From Acidimicrobiia bacterium (lineage in GTDB: Bacteria; Actinomycetota; Acidimicrobiia; Acidimicrobiales; Poriferisodalaceae): DNA of 64,000 nt. The notes beneath the pieces were generated by a model. It made no database searches and was not told the DNA's origin. It was given only the letters and a program-made list of their open reading frames with translations. This document shows positions 51,091 through 59,834 of the stretch, one piece after another; position 1 is the stretch's first letter, and each line of letters opens with the position of its first letter. A program made the translations under genes and the position numbers. The stretch covers positions 253,001-317,000 of the forward strand of contig JAJEEO010000001.1 of NCBI GenBank assembly GCA_022820925.1, given 5' to 3'.

Positions 51091-52227
51091 TCAGGCGTTG
51101 AGCTGCTCGAAGCGCTCCATGACGTCGAGATACTCGCTGATCATCTCCTCGACCACCCGTGTGGCCGAGATCGACTCGTTGAGCTGCCCGACCACCTGGC
51201 CGACGAAGTAGTTGGCCAGCTCGACCGCGCCCGTGTTGGACGGGTTCATGGCGGCCCGGTCGATGCGGCGGCTGGCAGCGCCGATCAGCATCGGCTGCAA
51301 CGGCATGGGCAGCGTGCCGGGTGAATTCTCGCCCTCCCACTCGTCGGTCCATGCCGAACGCAGCTGGCGGGCGGGCTTGCCAGTGCGAGAGCGTGAGCGC
51401 AGCGTGTCCGACGAGCCTGCGGCGAGGAACTTGTCCTTCACGACGGGATGCGTCTCGGCTTCCTGGGTGGTGAGCCACACCGACCCGCACCACACGCCCT
51501 GAGCGCCGAGCGCCAGCGCGGCGGCCACCTGGCGGCCGTTGCCGATGCCGCCTGCTGCCAGCACGGGCACCGGCGCAATGGCGTCCACCACCTCGGGCAC
51601 CAGCACCATCGTGGCGATGTCGCCGGTATGACCGCCGGCCTCATGGCCCTGGGCGATCACGATGTCGACGCCTGCGGCCACGTGGCGTTCGGCGTGCACC
51701 TTCTTGCCGGCCAGCGCGCCCACCAGCACGTCGTTGTCGTGCGCCCGGGAGATCATGTCGGGCGGCGGCGGGCCGAGCGCGTTGACAGCCAGCCGGATCG
51801 GGTACGAGAACGCCACGTCCATGAGCGGCACCGCCTGGGCGTAGGTCATGGGCGGCTCGGCGTCGCCGGCGATGGCGCCGGGCTTGTCGTCGGCCGGCAG
51901 CGGCGGCACGTCGTAGCGCTCCATCATGTCGTCGAGGAACTCCCGGTGCGCCGGCGGGATCATCGCCTTGAGGTCCTTGACCGACAGCTCGCCCTCAGAT
52001 TTGCCCTCGTATTTGGCGGGCACGATGATGTCCACACCGAATGGGCGGCCGCCCACCTCGTCCTGGATCCAGCCCATGTCGATGTCGAGCTGTTCGGGCG
52101 TGTGACCGGCTGCGCCGAGCACGCCGAAGCCGCCCGCCTTGGTCACCGCCGCCACCACGTCCCGGCAATGGGTGAACGCGACGATCGGAACGTCGCAGCC
52201 CAGCATCTCGCACACAGGTGTCTTCAT
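51091..52227 (-). CDS. Nitronate monooxygenase family (2-nitropropane dioxygenase-like)
   Basis: The 378-residue FMN barrel has GCDVPIVAFTHCRDVVAAVTKAGGFGVLGA, the insert AGKKVHAERHVAAGVDIVIAQGHEAGGHTGDIATMVLVPEVV and AAGGIGNGRQVAAALALGAQGVWCGS. QGxEAGGHTG with the catalytic His region identifies the class I-type NMO fold. It oxidises alkyl nitronates such as 3-nitropropionate, although many members may act on acyl-CoA-like or enoyl substrates. It is followed by the SDR 37 bases on. Confidence 0.88.
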   Translation of the reverse strand: MKTPVCEMLGCDVPIVAFTHCRDVVAAVTKAGGFGVLGAAGHTPEQLDIDMGWIQDEVGGRPFGVDIIVPAKYEGKSEGELSVKDLKAMIPPAHREFLDDMMERYDVPPLPADDKPGAIAGDAEPPMTYAQAVPLMDVAFSYPIRLAVNALGPPPPDMISRAHDNDVLVGALAGKKVHAERHVAAGVDIVIAQGHEAGGHTGDIATMVLVPEVVDAIAPVPVLAAGGIGNGRQVAAALALGAQGVWCGSVWLTTQEAETHPVVKDKFLAAGSSDTLRSRSRTGKPARQLRSAWTDEWEGENSPGTLPMPLQPMLIGAASRRIDRAAMNPSNTGAVELANYFVGQVVGQLNESISATRVVEEMISEYLDVMERFEQLNA

Positions 52228-52303
52228 GCCCCGAAACTACCGGCGCACAGCACTCCTCCGCTGAAGCGGCGTGTTTGCGGGGCTGTGATGGCAGGATGCG
52301 CAG

Positions 52304-53233
52304 GTGAATACATCGGGGAGCAACTCGGGCAGCATCAGCGCGGTCGGGCACAGCTATGTCGACGCCGCTACGGGAACGCGGTTGGACGCTTGGTTTCCGG
52401 AAGGGGCGACGGAGGACTCTCCGCCGGCCCGGTCGTGCTTGGCTGTCGAGCTCGGCGTGAATGTGGGCGAGACCGTCACGGTCACAATCGACGACCTGGA
52501 TGCTCCACCGGCAGACCTGGCTGATGCGTACCTGCGACTGCACCTGCTGAGCCGCCGTGAGATCAAGCCACACGACGCCAACCTCGACGGCATGTTCGGC
52601 CTGATGACCAACTGCGCGTGGACCAGCGCAGGACCGGTGCTGCCCGAACGGGTCGACGATCTGCGCACAGCGGCCGCCTCGCTCGGCCACCCCGTCAGCG
52701 TGACGGCGGTGGACAAGATCCCGCGCATGGTCGACTACGTGATCCCTCAGGGCGTCCGCATCGGCGATGCCGATCGTGTGCGACTCGGCGCCCACCTGGC
52801 AGACGGCACCACGGTCATGCACGAAGGCTTCGTCAACTTCAACGCCGGCACGCTCGGCCCTGCCATGGTCGAAGGGCGAATCTCTGCGGGCGTGGTGATC
52901 GGGCCGCATTCGGACCTTGGCGGCAGCGCTTCCACCATGGGGATGCTGTCGGGCGGCGGCAGGGAGCGAGTGTCGATCGGCGAGCACTGCCTGCTCGGCG
53001 CCAACTCGGGCATCGGCATCGCCCTCGGCGACAACTGCACAGTCGAAGCAGGGCTGTATGTCACCGCGGGGAGCCGGATCACACTGCCCGACGGATCCGT
53101 AGTCAAAGGCCGCGACATTTCGGGACGCTCAGGGATGCTGCTCATCCGCAACAGCGTCACCGGCGCCATCGAGATGCGAGTCGCCGACCCGAGCCGTTGG
53201 GAAGGCATCAACCCCGAACTCCACAAGAACTGA
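52304..53233 (+). CDS. dapD: Tetrahydrodipicolinate N-succinyltransferase
   Basis: The 309-residue protein has the actinobacterial DapD layout: an N-terminal alpha/beta domain, RLHLLSRREIKPHDANLDGMFGLM in two blocks, then a left-handed beta helix. The helix carries VRLGAHLADGTTVMHEGFVNFNAGTLG, EGRISAGVVIGPHSDLGGSAS and IGEHCLLGANSGIGIALGDN. It succinylates tetrahydrodipicolinate with succinyl-CoA on the way to meso-diaminopimelate and lysine. The GTG start is preceded by GCAG without a strong ribosome-binding site. Confidence 0.93.
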   Translation: MNTSGSNSGSISAVGHSYVDAATGTRLDAWFPEGATEDSPPARSCLAVELGVNVGETVTVTIDDLDAPPADLADAYLRLHLLSRREIKPHDANLDGMFGLMTNCAWTSAGPVLPERVDDLRTAAASLGHPVSVTAVDKIPRMVDYVIPQGVRIGDADRVRLGAHLADGTTVMHEGFVNFNAGTLGPAMVEGRISAGVVIGPHSDLGGSASTMGMLSGGGRERVSIGEHCLLGANSGIGIALGDNCTVEAGLYVTAGSRITLPDGSVVKGRDISGRSGMLLIRNSVTGAIEMRVADPSRWEGINPELHKN

Positions 53234-53268
53234 CGCTGCGTCGTGCCGCCTGCGCCCCACCAGTAAAG

Positions 53269-53298
53269 CTAGGTGACACTGGCGAGGACAGTCACTAG
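53269..53298 (+). terminator. Imperfect hairpin after dapD
   Basis: CTAGGTGACACTG (53269-53281) can pair with CAGTCACTAG (53289-53298) with bulged G and AC, enclosing GCGAGGA. It begins 36 bases after the dapD stop and is followed by GACAAAAC rather than T-rich sequence. It may be a weak terminator or an operator near the Fic promoter. Confidence 0.35.
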
Positions 53299-53343
53299 GA
53301 CAAAACTAGGTGCAGATAGTGGATTGTGCCTGATTACACTGCG

Positions 53344-53364
53344 CTGATGAACGCTCGTTATCAG
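53344..53364 (+). promoter_or_regulatory. Inverted repeat just upstream of the Fic gene
   Basis: CTGATGAACG and CGTTATCAG (53344-53364) are complementary with a single bulged G and a two-base centre. It ends eight bases before the GTG at 53373, where a ribosome-binding site would lie. It could be an operator or a translation-blocking hairpin. The surrounding 139-base gap is more AT-rich than its neighbourhood, as expected of a promoter. Confidence 0.45.
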
Positions 53365-53372
53365 GCAGCATC

Positions 53373-54575
53373 GTGGTGACCGGCAGCGACGAAACCCGCG
53401 AATACACCGACACACATCCGTGGATCGACTTCGATGCGAGTGTCGCGAACCGCTTGGATGCCCAATCGTGGATGAGGATCGGCGAGGCCTACGCACGGTG
53501 TGCCGAACTCTCGGGAACGCCTCTCGCTCCCGCTATGGCAGATGCGCTGCACCAGCATGCTCTCATTCGGGGCGCCCAGGCCACCGTGGCCATCGAGGGC
53601 AACACGCTGACCGTCGAGCAGGTAGCGAGCATCTACGCCGGAGAGTTCTCCGCACCCCAGTCCCGCGCCTATCAGGAGCGTGAGGTCCGCAACGTCCTCG
53701 AAGCGTTCGAACGTCTCGACGGCATGGTGATGGAAGATGGCGACCTCCGCCTGAGCGCCGAACTGATCTGCGACATGAACCGATGGGTGCTCGACGGCGT
53801 CGATCCTGACGCCGCATCGGCACCGGGCACCATCCGCACACATTCAGTTGTCGTCGGCCCCTATGTCGGCCCTCCAGCACGTGACTGCTGGCACCTGCTC
53901 GAACGGCTGGCCGAGTGGCTCGACGGCGACGACTTTCGACGCACCAGCGGCGAGAGTGACGAGAACCGCGACGCGTTCGCGCGAACGGTGCTGAGCGCCT
54001 TGCTCGCGCATCTCTACATCGCCTGGATCCACCCCTTCGCCGACGGCAATGGTCGTACGGCACGGCTGCTCGAGTACGTGATCCTCGCCAGATCGGGCAT
54101 GGTCCCGCTCGCGGCGGCAAATCTGATGGCCAACCACTTCAACCTCACGCGTGACCGGTACTACGCACGGCTCGCCGCAGCCAGCCGCGAACGCGATGTC
54201 CTGGGATTCTTGGCCTACGGCATCGAAGGGCTCGTCGACGGACTCGCCGAGCACTCGGCAGCCGTGAGAGCGCAACACCTGGGTCTTGCATGGCAGAGCT
54301 ACGTCGCCGAAACCATGGCACGGTTCCCGACGAGTCCTGCGTCGGAGCGCCAGCGCGCGCTGGTGATGGCGCTGGCACCAGGAGAGAAGGTCCCGCGGTC
54401 AGATATCGCTGGTCTGACGCCGCAACTGGCGCAGCTGTACGCACGCACGGGACCTCGCACGCTGGCTCGCGACCTCAACCGGCTCGAAGATGCAGGACTC
54501 ATCGACGTCGCAACCGAAGGCATCCGCGCTCGGGTCGATCTGATGTCTGCGTTCCTGCTGCCCACATCAAGCTGA
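53373..54575 (+). CDS. Fic-domain AMP-transferase family protein, class II inhibitory helix
   Basis: The 400-residue protein carries the active-site loop HPFADGNGRTAR (His220) and, N-terminal to it, TVAIEGN (Thr71 to Asn77). The latter fits the (S/T)xxxE(G/N) inhibitory helix, making it a self-inhibited class II Fic protein. The C-terminal ~90 residues form a winged helix (ARDLNRLEDAGLIDV). Such proteins usually add or remove AMP on a protein target or regulate themselves. The start may be 53373 or the next GTG, 53376. It is a single gene, not a classic FicTA pair. Confidence 0.9.
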   Translation: MVTGSDETREYTDTHPWIDFDASVANRLDAQSWMRIGEAYARCAELSGTPLAPAMADALHQHALIRGAQATVAIEGNTLTVEQVASIYAGEFSAPQSRAYQEREVRNVLEAFERLDGMVMEDGDLRLSAELICDMNRWVLDGVDPDAASAPGTIRTHSVVVGPYVGPPARDCWHLLERLAEWLDGDDFRRTSGESDENRDAFARTVLSALLAHLYIAWIHPFADGNGRTARLLEYVILARSGMVPLAAANLMANHFNLTRDRYYARLAAASRERDVLGFLAYGIEGLVDGLAEHSAAVRAQHLGLAWQSYVAETMARFPTSPASERQRALVMALAPGEKVPRSDIAGLTPQLAQLYARTGPRTLARDLNRLEDAGLIDVATEGIRARVDLMSAFLLPTSS

Positions 54576-54698
54576 GCGGCGAGCCCAAGCTGGGTCGGCC
54601 CGCTGGCGATCTGCCGATCCCCAGCGATCCGAGCCCGGAAGCGGCGGGGATGGGAGCGGTATCGTCAAATGCGCCGCAGGGACATCAAGGGGACGGCC

Positions 54699-55886
54699 AT
54701 GGCCTACGTCGAGGACAGGATCATCCACGACGCGGATGCGCACACCATGGAGCCGCCCGAGTGGCTGGAGCCGTTTGCTTCCGCCGAGGTGGCGCGGTAC
54801 GCGCTCGACCACTTCTCCATCGGCGACAACGACAAGGCGTTCGCCGAAATCGAGAAGGCCCGGGCCCGCCAAGCCGACCCGGAGTTCCGCGCCGGTGCAG
54901 CAGCCGAGGTGATGCTGCGCAAGGGCTACATCGCCCCCGGCGCGTGGGACACCGCCGATCGGTCACAGGCGCTCGACGACCTGGGGTTCGCGAGCCAGCT
55001 CGTGTTCCCCTCGATGCCCAACACGCTCATCGAGCAGATGGAGCACACCGCCGAGCCTGCTCTCACCTATGCCGCAGCCACAGCGGCGAACCGGGCTCAG
55101 ATCGCGTTCTGCTCGGATGATCCCCGCTTGCTGCCGGTGTGCTCGGTGCCGCTGCAGGACATCGAGCGAGCTGGGCCGCACGCCCGCCAAGCCATCGATG
55201 ACGGCGCGGCGGCGCTGCTGATCCCCAACCGCATGCCGAAGCTCCACGCCCACAGCCACGTCGGCTTCGACCCCGTCTGGGCTGCCGCCCAAGAAGCAGG
55301 AATCCCGGTGGTGATGCATGTGGCCACGCCCGACTTGGTGATGCCGCCACAGCACCGCAACAACGGCCTGCCGCCCGAGCCCGACTTTCACGGCGGCGGT
55401 GAGAATTTCCGCTGCGTGTCCTATATGGCGATCTCGGCCGCGCCGCTGCAGGCGCTGTCGATGCTGATCTTCGACGGCGTGCTCGAGCGCTTCCCGGAGC
55501 TGAAGATCGGCGTGATCGAGCTGGGCGCCGTGTGGGTGCCGGGCTTCATGCGCCAGCTCGAAGCAGCGTTCGACGCCTTCGAGCGGCACGAGCAGCGGCT
55601 CGGCAAGCTCAGCCTGCGCCCCTCGGAGTACGTGCACCGCCAAGTCCGGGTCACCCCCTACCCCACCGAGCCGACCGGCTGGATCATCGAGAACACGGCC
55701 CCGGAGATCTGCATGTTCAGCTCCGACTATCCCCACGTGGAGGGCGGTCGGAACCCGTTGCGGCGCTTCGATCGCGAGGTGGAGCACCTGCCCGCCGACG
55801 TGCAGGAGCGGTTCTTCCGGCTGAACTTCGAGGACCTGATGGGCACCGCGGTGACCGGCGTGCCGGTCGTGGCGGCGGCTGCATAG
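54699..55886 (+). CDS. Amidohydrolase-2 family (ACMSD-like) metal-dependent hydrolase/decarboxylase
   Basis: From the ATG at 54699 (AAGGGGAC upstream) the protein has 395 residues. The family signs are IIHDADAHTMEP (D-x-H metal site), IPVVMHVATPDL (His), LKIGVIELGAVWVPGFM (in place of His..E) and MFSSDYPHVEGGRNP (Asp). The barrel is that of decarboxylases and hydrolases acting on aromatic or terpenoid acids. An in-frame ATG at 54669 would add ten residues. It is separate from the Fic gene by 123 bases. Confidence 0.88.
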   Translation: MAYVEDRIIHDADAHTMEPPEWLEPFASAEVARYALDHFSIGDNDKAFAEIEKARARQADPEFRAGAAAEVMLRKGYIAPGAWDTADRSQALDDLGFASQLVFPSMPNTLIEQMEHTAEPALTYAAATAANRAQIAFCSDDPRLLPVCSVPLQDIERAGPHARQAIDDGAAALLIPNRMPKLHAHSHVGFDPVWAAAQEAGIPVVMHVATPDLVMPPQHRNNGLPPEPDFHGGGENFRCVSYMAISAAPLQALSMLIFDGVLERFPELKIGVIELGAVWVPGFMRQLEAAFDAFERHEQRLGKLSLRPSEYVHRQVRVTPYPTEPTGWIIENTAPEICMFSSDYPHVEGGRNPLRRFDREVEHLPADVQERFFRLNFEDLMGTAVTGVPVVAAAA

Positions 55887-55960
55887 GCCCGAGGCACGCA
55901 ACTCGCCGACCGACGCACCCGCGCGACCACGACCCGACCCGACCCGAGAGGCGACGCCAG

Positions 55961-56296
55961 ATGGGCATCCGGCTCGACAAGCCATGGCAGCGTCTCGACG
56001 ACGCGGCAGTCGATGCACTGCCCGCGCAGCTCGGCGTCTACCACGTGGCCGACGCCGCCGGCACGGTGCTGTCGGTGGGTTATGCCGGTGCCCGTGAGCC
56101 GTTCGGCATGCAGTCCGCGCTCCGGCGCGAATTCGAACACCACCGCGGCAACGCCACGCAGTTCCGCTGCGAGTTCACCTCCAACTACCGCAGCCGCTGG
56201 GACGAGCTGCTGATGCTGCATCTCGCCGACCACGGCGAGCTTCCCGAGCCGCAGCGCGACCAAGCACAGCGCGTCGGCCGGCTCACCCCCTCCTGA
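55961..56296 (+). CDS. Small GIY-YIG-like conserved protein
   Basis: The 111-residue protein reads LGVYHVADAAGTVLSVGYAGAREPFGMQSALRREFEHHRG in its middle. GVY...VGYAG with a following Arg-rich helix resembles the GIY-YIG nuclease core, though the second tyrosine motif is altered (VGYA). Similar small proteins are annotated as domain of unknown function in actinobacteria and haloarchaea. Catalytic ability is doubtful without a clear Glu. It starts 74 bases after the amidohydrolase and converges on the CoA-transferase. Confidence 0.65.
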   Translation: MGIRLDKPWQRLDDAAVDALPAQLGVYHVADAAGTVLSVGYAGAREPFGMQSALRREFEHHRGNATQFRCEFTSNYRSRWDELLMLHLADHGELPEPQRDQAQRVGRLTPS

Positions 56297-56330
56297 TCGC
56301 GGCAGATCGGGCGGCAGGGAACGCGGCGGA

Positions 56331-57539
56331 TCAGATGATGCGTTCGGCTGTCAGCTCGGCCAGGTCGTCGGCTTCCAGGCCGCAGAACTCGCGATAAATC
56401 GTCTCATTGTCGGCACCGACGGGCCGGTACGGCTCCACCTCGCGCATGTCCGAGCCGTGCCAGCGCAGCGGGCTGTGCGCCAGGGGGATCTCCCCAAGGC
56501 CCTCCAGTTCGGTCCATTGGAGGAACCCGCGCTCGATCATGTGCTCGTCGTGCACGACATCGGTGACTTCGCGGACTTCTGCCACCGGCACTCCCGCCGC
56601 GCCGAATGCGGCGGCGGCCTCGGCCCGGGTGTGCTGTGACGTCCAGGCCGTCACGAGCTCGTCCACCTCGTCCATGTGCTCGCAGCGACCGGCGTTGCTG
56701 CGCAGGCGCTCGTCGCCCAGCAGGTCGGCCCGGCCGATCACCTCCAGCACGGACCGCCAGTGCGAGTTCATCGCCGCGATCAGCGCAATGTGTCCGTCGC
56801 TGCAGGGATACACATTCGACGGCGAGACGCTCATGGCGGCATTGCGGTTGCCCATGCGCCCGGTCGTGCCGTGCATCTGCCACGCCTGCAATGAGGTGGT
56901 GAGGGTGTAGTACGCAGCCTCCGCCATCGACGTCGACACCAGGCGGCCGCGGCCGGTCCGCTCCGCCTCGAACAGTGCAGTCACGACGGCGCCGTACAGG
57001 TGGGTGCCGCCGAGGAAGTCGATGAACGTCGCACCGGACTTCACCGGCGGGCGGTCAGCGAAGCCGTTGATGCTCATCACGCCCATGTGCGCCTGAACGG
57101 TGACGTCCATGGCAGTCCGCTGGGCGTCGGGGCCGTCGAGGCCGTAGCCGCTGGCCTGGGCGAAGACCAGTTTGGGGTTCGTCTGCCAGAGCGTCTCGGC
57201 GTCGATCCCGAGGCGCTCGGGAACGCCGGGTGCGAAGTTGCACAGCACCGCATCGGCGCCGGCGGCGAGCTGGATGAACAGGTCGCGGCCGCGGGGCGAC
57301 TTGAGATCCAACGACACGATCTCTTTCGACGAGTTCAGCATGGCGAAGGGCAGCTGGTGGCTGTGGCCTCGCAGCGCCTCGCCCCGTGGATGCTCCACCT
57401 TGATGACCCTGGCGCCCGAGTAGGCCAGCAACAGACCGGCGTAGGGCCCTTGGTAGATCTGCCCGAGGTCCAGCACAACCACGCCGTCGAGCGGCAGCGG
57501 TCGGGGCGGCTCGCCGGCCCCGGTATCCGATTCGCTCAT
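56331..57539 (-). CDS. Class III CoA-transferase (CaiB/BaiF family)
   Basis: The 402-residue protein begins with a 17-residue linker, then GVVVLDLGQIYQGPYAGLLLAYSGARVIKVEHP, NSSKEIVSLDLKSPRGRDL, FAQASGYGLDGP, MDVTVQAHMG and FIDFLGGTHLYGAVVTALF. The Asp of FIDFLGG lies in the nucleophile position. Its ATG overlaps the acyl-CoA dehydrogenase stop (ATGA), so the dehydrogenase acts on the CoA ester this enzyme makes or on its product. The substrate is not predictable. Confidence 0.92.
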   Translation of the reverse strand: MSESDTGAGEPPRPLPLDGVVVLDLGQIYQGPYAGLLLAYSGARVIKVEHPRGEALRGHSHQLPFAMLNSSKEIVSLDLKSPRGRDLFIQLAAGADAVLCNFAPGVPERLGIDAETLWQTNPKLVFAQASGYGLDGPDAQRTAMDVTVQAHMGVMSINGFADRPPVKSGATFIDFLGGTHLYGAVVTALFEAERTGRGRLVSTSMAEAAYYTLTTSLQAWQMHGTTGRMGNRNAAMSVSPSNVYPCSDGHIALIAAMNSHWRSVLEVIGRADLLGDERLRSNAGRCEHMDEVDELVTAWTSQHTRAEAAAAFGAAGVPVAEVREVTDVVHDEHMIERGFLQWTELEGLGEIPLAHSPLRWHGSDMREVEPYRPVGADNETIYREFCGLEADDLAELTAERII

Positions 57540-58702
57540 TTGAAGCTGCCGCCGAGGATGTCGCGGGCCATGATCAGCCGCTGCACCTCGCTGGGGCCCT
57601 CGCCGATCCGGCGGATGCGCAGCTCCCGGTACCAGCGCTCCAGCGGCAGGTCTTTCGTGACGCCGATGCCGCCGTGAATCTGGATGCAGCGGTCGACCAC
57701 TCGCCCGGCCGCCTCGGAAGCGACCAGCTTGGCCATGGCGGCCTCGGTGCGGAAGCGCTCGCCGCGGTCGGCCTTCTGGGCGGCCTCCAGCACGCACCAG
57801 CGGCCGTGGCGGATGTCGATCTCGTTGTCGACGATCATCCACTGCACCGCCTGCTTCTCGGCCAGCACCGATCCGAAGGTCTCGCGGCTGCGGGCCCACT
57901 CGATTGCCATCTCCTGCGCCATGATCGCCGGCCCCAAGCAGCCCGCTGCGTACGGGATGCGCTGGCGGCTCAGCCGGTCGTTGGCGATGCCGAAGCCGCC
58001 GTTCACCTCGCCGAGCACATGGCTCTCGGGCACCCGCATGTCGGTGAACTCCAGCTCGGTGGCATAGCGGGTGGCTCGCAGCGTGTGCACCACCCGGCGC
58101 ACGTTGAACCCGGGCGTGTCGGTGTCGACGATGAACGCCGTCACCCCGTTGCGCCCGGGGTCGTCCGACGTGCGGGCGAACAGCAGCGCGTAGTCGGCCT
58201 TGTCGGCACCCGAGATGAACAGCTTCGAGCCGTTCAGCACCCACTCGTCGCCGTCCTTGTAGCCCCGGGTGCGGATGGCCCGGCCGGGGTCGGACCCGCC
58301 CGACGGCTCGGTCAGGGCGAAGCAGCCCATCTTCTCGCCGCGCAGCGTCGGGTACAGCCAGCGCTCCTTCTGCTCGTCGGTGGCCTCGTAGAGCTGCGCC
58401 AGGCCTGCGCCGCCGAACACCCCGTAGCAGGGGTTGTAGAGGCCGGCACGGTGCTTGGACATCTCGATGGCCATGAGCGCCCGGGTGGTGGTGTCGAGAC
58501 CCGGCCCGCCGTACTCGGCGGGAATGTCGAGCCCGTAGAAGCCCATATCGCGCGTCATCTGCGTGAGCCGGGCCGCATCGTCGGGCTCGAGCTCGCCGGC
58601 GTCGGGGTCGAGGTCGGCCTCGAGGGGGATGATCTCGCTCTCGACGAAGCGCCGGACGGTCTCGACGATCAACGCCTGCTCGTCGCTCATGGAGAAATCC
58701 AC
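57536..58702 (-). CDS. Acyl-CoA dehydrogenase
   Basis: The 388-residue flavoprotein has CFALTEPSGGSDPGRAIRT and LNGSKLFISGADKADYALLFART in the FAD-binding middle domain. The C-terminal helix bundle shows RQRIPYAAGCLGPA, IQIHGGIGVTKDLPLERWYREL and IGEGPSEVQ with the probable catalytic base Glu368. It oxidises an acyl-CoA to enoyl-CoA and passes electrons to ETF. It is the first gene of the pair with the CoA-transferase. A 57-base gap separates it from the MaoC gene upstream. Confidence 0.93.
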   Translation of the reverse strand: MDFSMSDEQALIVETVRRFVESEIIPLEADLDPDAGELEPDDAARLTQMTRDMGFYGLDIPAEYGGPGLDTTTRALMAIEMSKHRAGLYNPCYGVFGGAGLAQLYEATDEQKERWLYPTLRGEKMGCFALTEPSGGSDPGRAIRTRGYKDGDEWVLNGSKLFISGADKADYALLFARTSDDPGRNGVTAFIVDTDTPGFNVRRVVHTLRATRYATELEFTDMRVPESHVLGEVNGGFGIANDRLSRQRIPYAAGCLGPAIMAQEMAIEWARSRETFGSVLAEKQAVQWMIVDNEIDIRHGRWCVLEAAQKADRGERFRTEAAMAKLVASEAAGRVVDRCIQIHGGIGVTKDLPLERWYRELRIRRIGEGPSEVQRLIMARDILGGSFK

Positions 58703-58759
58703 GCTGTGCTCCCTCTTGTCGGCGCCCGATGCTAGGAGGCTGGCGGCATTCGGGCCCCC

Positions 58760-59806
58760 TCAGCCGGCAGCCCAGGCGAGCTGGGCGAACGCCGGCGCCA
58801 CCACAAGCTGCTCGCCGACCGAGACCGACAGGTCGACGCTGAAGCCTGCATCGTCGGAGGTGGCGATCGTGCCGGCGCAGACCACCGTCTCGCCGGCGCG
58901 CACCGGCGCACGATTGCGGTACGAGAGCCGGACCAGCCGGGCGCCGGGGCCGGCGGACCGCAGTGTGCATTCGGCCAGCAGCGCGCCCAGCATCTGGCCG
59001 TCGACCAGCGGTGCGGGAGCGCCCAGCCGGCGGGCGTGTGACTCGTCGTAGTGCAGGCGATGCCAGTCCCAGGTGGCGGCGCCATAGGCGACCATGTCCG
59101 CCAGCGCGATGTGCCGATGCAGCGGCCGCAGAGACCGGCCGGGAGTCACGCGGTGGCGTGGCAGCGGCGCGGTACCGCCGGCATCGTCCACCGCGGATTC
59201 CGCGTCCGAAGTCGTGCCCGCTGGCGCATAGTCCTGGGGTCGCTCCCCCGCCGCCGCGTCGGCCTGCCCGGCCGCGTTTCGCGAACTCTCGCCGGCCGCT
59301 GACGGCTCGGGGCCCGCAGCCTCGCCTTGGGGATCGTCTGTCGCAGGGTCGATCGGCCGGAAGATCATGGTCTCGGTGTTCGTGGCGAGCAGATCGTCGC
59401 CTGCGGTGTAGCGGGCCTCGGCGGTCACCAGCAGCAGCGATCCTCCGGCACGGTCGAGCCGCTCGGTCGCATCGGTCAACGTCCATGTCGTGGTGATGAT
59501 GTCGTCGAAGCGGGCAGGTCGCTCGAACCGGTAGTCGTTGCCGCCCCGGAACATTGCGCAGGGCACCGGCAGCGGCAGCTCCCAGGTGTGCCCGAGATAC
59601 GAATTCCGGTCGGGGACTGCGCGCCCGGTCAGCTGTGCCGTCTCGCAGATCAGCGTCGGCGGCGCCTCGTCGGTCCACCGCCCGGGATCGGCACCGATGG
59701 CCAACGCGAAATAGCGAATCGACGCCCGGCTGAGCGGCTCGGGCGCCACATAGGTGTGCGTCGAGCCGAGCGCGGCACGCACCTCGGGAGTCAGCAACTG
59801 AGTCAT
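58760..59806 (-). CDS. MaoC/hot-dog hydratase, two domains with long linker (mesaconyl-CoA hydratase-like)
   Basis: The 348-residue protein has an N-terminal hot-dog half (about 10-150, GHTWELPLPVPCAMFRGGNDYRF) and a C-terminal half (about 225-348). The latter carries IALADMVAYGAATWDWHRLHYDESHARRLGAPAPLVDGQM, the active hydratase motif. Residues about 155-215 form an Ala/Asp/Glu/Ser low-complexity linker. The combination resembles mesaconyl-CoA C4-type and HTD2-like hydratases. It follows acyl-CoA dehydrogenation logically, adding water to the new double bond. Confidence 0.87.
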   Translation of the reverse strand: MTQLLTPEVRAALGSTHTYVAPEPLSRASIRYFALAIGADPGRWTDEAPPTLICETAQLTGRAVPDRNSYLGHTWELPLPVPCAMFRGGNDYRFERPARFDDIITTTWTLTDATERLDRAGGSLLLVTAEARYTAGDDLLATNTETMIFRPIDPATDDPQGEAAGPEPSAAGESSRNAAGQADAAAGERPQDYAPAGTTSDAESAVDDAGGTAPLPRHRVTPGRSLRPLHRHIALADMVAYGAATWDWHRLHYDESHARRLGAPAPLVDGQMLGALLAECTLRSAGPGARLVRLSYRNRAPVRAGETVVCAGTIATSDDAGFSVDLSVSVGEQLVVAPAFAQLAWAAG

Positions 59807-59834
59807 CGCAAGCGGCCCGACCCTGCTCAGCCTC

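Noticed and set aside
55930..55952. CGACCC tandem triple near the small GIY-YIG-like gene
   Set aside because: Short low-complexity repetition of one hexamer-like word, common in GC-rich DNA, with no clear function.
56331..59678. A 1115-codon open frame on the minus strand
   Set aside because: Only the last 402 codons (from 57539) show CoA-transferase sequence. The front part is antisense-like Arg/Ala/Pro-rich translation across the acyl-CoA dehydrogenase and MaoC genes, which are clear in other frames.
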